64,000 nucleotides of DNA. It comes from Mobilibacterium timonense. Its GTDB lineage: Bacteria > Bacillota > Clostridia > Peptostreptococcales > Anaerovoracaceae. The DNA is taken from the NCBI RefSeq assembly GCF_900155555.1, contig NZ_FUHN01000007.1, forward strand, positions 76,178-140,177, in the 5' to 3' direction. The translations under genes and the position numbers were made by a program. Below the pieces are notes generated by a model that worked only from the letters and a program-made list of their open reading frames with translations, was not told the DNA's origin and ran no database searches. Shown one piece after another: positions 62,021 through 64,000 of this stretch (within the stretch, counting starts at the first letter, position 1; the number at the start of each line of letters is the position of its first letter).

Positions 62021-63640
62021 CTACAGAGCTTGAAGCGCCAGCACTATCGATATGATGACTCCTATTATCGCCTCGCCGCCAAGGCAGCCTGAAGCGATAA
62101 GAGTCCCTTTTTCCACGGCCTTGCTCTCCGGAACTTTTTTTACTCTCCTGTTCACGAAGAACCTGATCAGTCCTCCGAGAGAAGCTGTCAGCGAAAGATA
62201 CGCAGGAAGATAAACTCCGAGTCCAAGAGTCATGACCGGAAGACCCAGGCAGTAGAGGACTGTTGCTGCTACGATGCCGACTATGAACGCCGGCACGTTT
62301 GAGATGCCGGATACCATGGAAGCCACGGCCGCCGCCTGTGCGGCAGGAAACTCGGGACCGCCTATGGCCTCCGGGCCGTAGGCCGTGTACACCGCCATCA
62401 GCGCTGCCGCTGCGGCGACGGCACCGGCGATTCCGCCTACTGCCTCGGCGATCCACTGGGCCTTCGGGCTCGTGCCAAAGGAATATCCAACCTTAAAATC
62501 GTTCATCACGTCGCCGACCAGGCCGGCCGCCACGGCCACGACTGCGGCCACGTAGAACGACTCGACCGAACCGACTGTCGTGATAGCCCGGGCGCAGAGC
62601 ATCACCAGCATTCCGAAGATCTCCATCGGATTTACGCCCGTGGTGCCCACGCTCTCAGATGACATGTAGACCGCAAGCCAGGCGCCGACTATGGTGATCA
62701 CCGATGCTCCGATGCCCATGTTGCAGACCGTCGCGAAGACTGCGGCGATCACGATGACCAGAACACCGGTCATCGAAGGTCTGAGGGAGATGTCGTCGCT
62801 GCTCTGAGCGGAAAACGATGCTGTGAAAATATCCTTAAGCTTGGGGAGGATACCCTTAATGATTATGCCGAGGCCGCAGCCCACCATCATCCCGATACCG
62901 AGAGATGCCTTGAGAGAGACGGCTGCTGGCGTTGTGAGGAATCCTCCTTTTACCCCGAGAAAGAGGATGCCGAAGTCGCCGAGGACTGCGCCAAGGAACC
63001 AGATGAAGATGAGCGAAGGTCCAAGCAGAAATCCCACTCCGATCATCATTGGGGAGAACCATATTCCCGCCGACGAACCGTATGCCGCAGCCTTCTTGCT
63101 CATCCACGCGGCTGGTATCTTGTGGAGCCAGTCGCGGAAAACGGTGAACACCGCGGTGATACCCATGGCTGTGAAAAGAGTCTTCGCCTTCTGGCCGCCC
63201 TCATCTCCTGCGCGCAGGGTGTCCGCCGCCGCCTGACCCATGGGGTATTCAAGTCCCTTTTCTTCTACGAAATACTTGCGGATAAAAACTGTGAAGATCA
63301 GCCCCAGCACCGTGCCGCCGACCGAAATGGCGAGGATCACGGGGAAAGAGGGCTTCTCGTCCGGCATAAGCATCCATATGCCTGGGATAGTGAATGCCAG
63401 GCCGCCGGACACCATGGCCCCGGCCGACATTGCGGTATGTGTTACGTTGATCTCATTTAGATTGGTATTTCCCATGAGCTTGAGGGAAAACATAGATGCC
63501 AGGGCCACGAATACTATCGGCCACGGCAGAGAACTGAGCCTCAATGCGATGAACATCGAGCTCATGGTGATGATAACTGATCCGATGACGCCTATAACAA
63601 GGCTTCTTACGGTCAGCTGTCTCTGATCTGAACTATTCAT
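62021..63640 (-). CDS. OPT-family oligopeptide transporter
   Basis: A 539-residue membrane protein with about 14 hydrophobic segments, of the bacterial OPT family, proton-driven importers of small peptides or of metal chelates. Family features include the N-terminal LTVRSLVIGVIGSVIITMSSM, the NLNEINVTHTAMSAGAM segment and the repeated glycine-rich helices, e.g. GDVMNDFKVGYSFGTSPKAQ. The substrate is not predictable. A GGAG site lies 8 bases before the ATG. It stands alone between a terminator and a 300-base upstream region. Confidence 0.9.
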   Translation of the reverse strand: MNSSDQRQLTVRSLVIGVIGSVIITMSSMFIALRLSSLPWPIVFVALASMFSLKLMGNTNLNEINVTHTAMSAGAMVSGGLAFTIPGIWMLMPDEKPSFPVILAISVGGTVLGLIFTVFIRKYFVEEKGLEYPMGQAAADTLRAGDEGGQKAKTLFTAMGITAVFTVFRDWLHKIPAAWMSKKAAAYGSSAGIWFSPMMIGVGFLLGPSLIFIWFLGAVLGDFGILFLGVKGGFLTTPAAVSLKASLGIGMMVGCGLGIIIKGILPKLKDIFTASFSAQSSDDISLRPSMTGVLVIVIAAVFATVCNMGIGASVITIVGAWLAVYMSSESVGTTGVNPMEIFGMLVMLCARAITTVGSVESFYVAAVVAVAAGLVGDVMNDFKVGYSFGTSPKAQWIAEAVGGIAGAVAAAAALMAVYTAYGPEAIGGPEFPAAQAAAVASMVSGISNVPAFIVGIVAATVLYCLGLPVMTLGLGVYLPAYLSLTASLGGLIRFFVNRRVKKVPESKAVEKGTLIASGCLGGEAIIGVIISIVLALQAL

Positions 63641-63942
63641 TTGTAAACTCCATTCTGGGGACGCACCCCTTTTTCAAGTACATGTTTCCTTAAAAGGAAA
63701 TCACATCTTCTCTCCGATGGATTTCGGAGGAGCGCAGAGCACCGTCTGAAATTCTAAAACAAACTGCATGAGATTTCAATAATGTAAACTTTTTCAAACA
63801 AAATGACCGACGGTCTTTACTATGTGTGCTCAGTGGAATACCATGTGACAGTATGTGTTTTTTGCGACACGGAACAAGCACGGGGCGACAGCAGACAGAA
63901 TTTGACAGATCAGAAGAAGCGTGCCGGAAACGGAGATTGGTC
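63641..63942. other. Divergent region between the OPT transporter and the gene at the right edge
   Basis: About 300 bases with no convincing gene. It contains the OPT ribosome site, a small hairpin (GGGGACGCACCCC near 63657), a palindrome CCTTAAAAGG, and the operator-like palindrome at 63805-63815. The stretch 63750-63860 is AT-rich and probably holds the promoters. Confidence 0.5.
63805..63815. promoter_or_regulatory. Operator-like palindrome GACCGACGGTC
   Basis: A perfect 5-1-5 palindrome sits in the AT-rich divergent region between the OPT gene and the next gene. Sites of this form are bound by TetR/AcrR-type repressors, so it may control one or both neighbours. No such regulator is encoded within the window. 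Confidence 0.35.
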
Positions 63943-64000
63943 ATGACGACAGATGGAAAAAACAAAAATAACAGCAAGCTGAGCAATTTCGTGGCGAGCG
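63943..64000 (+). CDS. Start of a gene cut by the window edge
   Basis: ATG 63943, with GGAG nine bases upstream, opens a frame reading a hydrophilic, Asn- and Lys-rich start (TTDGKNKNNSKLSNFVAS) to the end of the window. Only 19 codons are visible, too few to assign a family. The start is supported by the ribosome site and by the promoter-like region before it. Confidence 0.5.
   Translation, partial: MTTDGKNKNNSKLSNFVAS

Noticed and set aside
1-64000. CRISPR array, prophage, integrase or conjugation module
   Set aside because: No short regularly spaced repeats, cas genes, phage structural genes, integrases or relaxases were seen. IS elements are the only mobile DNA.
1-64000. tRNA, rRNA or tmRNA genes
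   Set aside because: Intergenic regions were read for tRNA T-loop (GGTTCGAATCC-like) and tmRNA ends and none were found. rnpB and the 6S-like RNA are the only RNA genes supported.

Overview
The window looks like chromosome from an anaerobic member of the Bacillota, class Clostridia. The evidence is the A-type RNase P RNA, the dgt-dnaG-rpoD-trmK gene order, a T-box leader on a leucine operon, a membrane pyrophosphatase, a large 2-hydroxyacyl-CoA dehydratase activase-like protein, and AGGAGG ribosome sites throughout. By eye the GC content is in the low to middle 50s, which suggests one of the higher-GC clostridial lineages. The species cannot be fixed from the sequence alone.

Layout. (1) 1-2600: an IS200-type element cut by the window edge, the stub of a gene it may have interrupted, a redox-type C_GCAxxG_C_C protein and a TDT-family transporter. 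(2) 2600-14800: a branched-chain amino acid block. leuA-leuC-leuD-leuB runs leftward behind a T-box leader. ilvB-ilvN-ilvC-ilvD-ilvA plus a HAD phosphatase runs rightward from a divergent promoter. Together they make valine, leucine and isoleucine. (3) 14.8-19.8 kb: a DUF815 ATPase, secG, a K+-dependent-type membrane pyrophosphatase and a helical-repeat protein. (4) 19.9-22.9 kb: an IS hotspot with an IS30 element and two identical head-to-tail IS200 copies. (5) 22.9-34.5 kb: an accessory region with an SDR, an AraC regulator, adenine deaminase, alcohol dehydrogenases (one truncated), a Fic protein, a MarR/nitroreductase pair, and several gene stubs (flavodoxin and PAS domain). (6) 34.8-45.2 kb: pheS-pheT, thiamine pyrophosphokinase, a lipase-like hydrolase, a membrane protein with an acidic tail, and a leftward pepF-nadK-rluA operon that ends in an EAL-domain stub. 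(7) 45.3-53.5 kb: a tightly packed macromolecular-synthesis operon: unknown protein, M16 peptidase, dut, dGTPase, dnaG, rpoD, trmK and a YkvI-like transporter. (8) 53.5-59.2 kb: rnpB, the 1457-residue activase-like protein and a YebC-family regulator. (9) 59.2-62.0 kb: a stand-alone structured RNA (6S-like) with its own promoter and terminator, then a three-gene cluster of a small leucine-rich-repeat protein, an unknown acidic protein and a soluble FtsH-like AAA/M41 protease. (10) 62.0-64.0 kb: an OPT-family oligopeptide transporter and the first codons of another gene.

The housekeeping parts are conventional. The most unusual items are the membrane-free FtsH-like protease with its two small partners, the 6S-like RNA beside it, the tandem IS200 pair next to an IS30 with a long flanking direct repeat, and the scattered remnants of signalling genes (PAS, EAL, flavodoxin). 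Several start codons were moved from the longest possible reading frame to one with a good ribosome-binding site, as stated in each entry.
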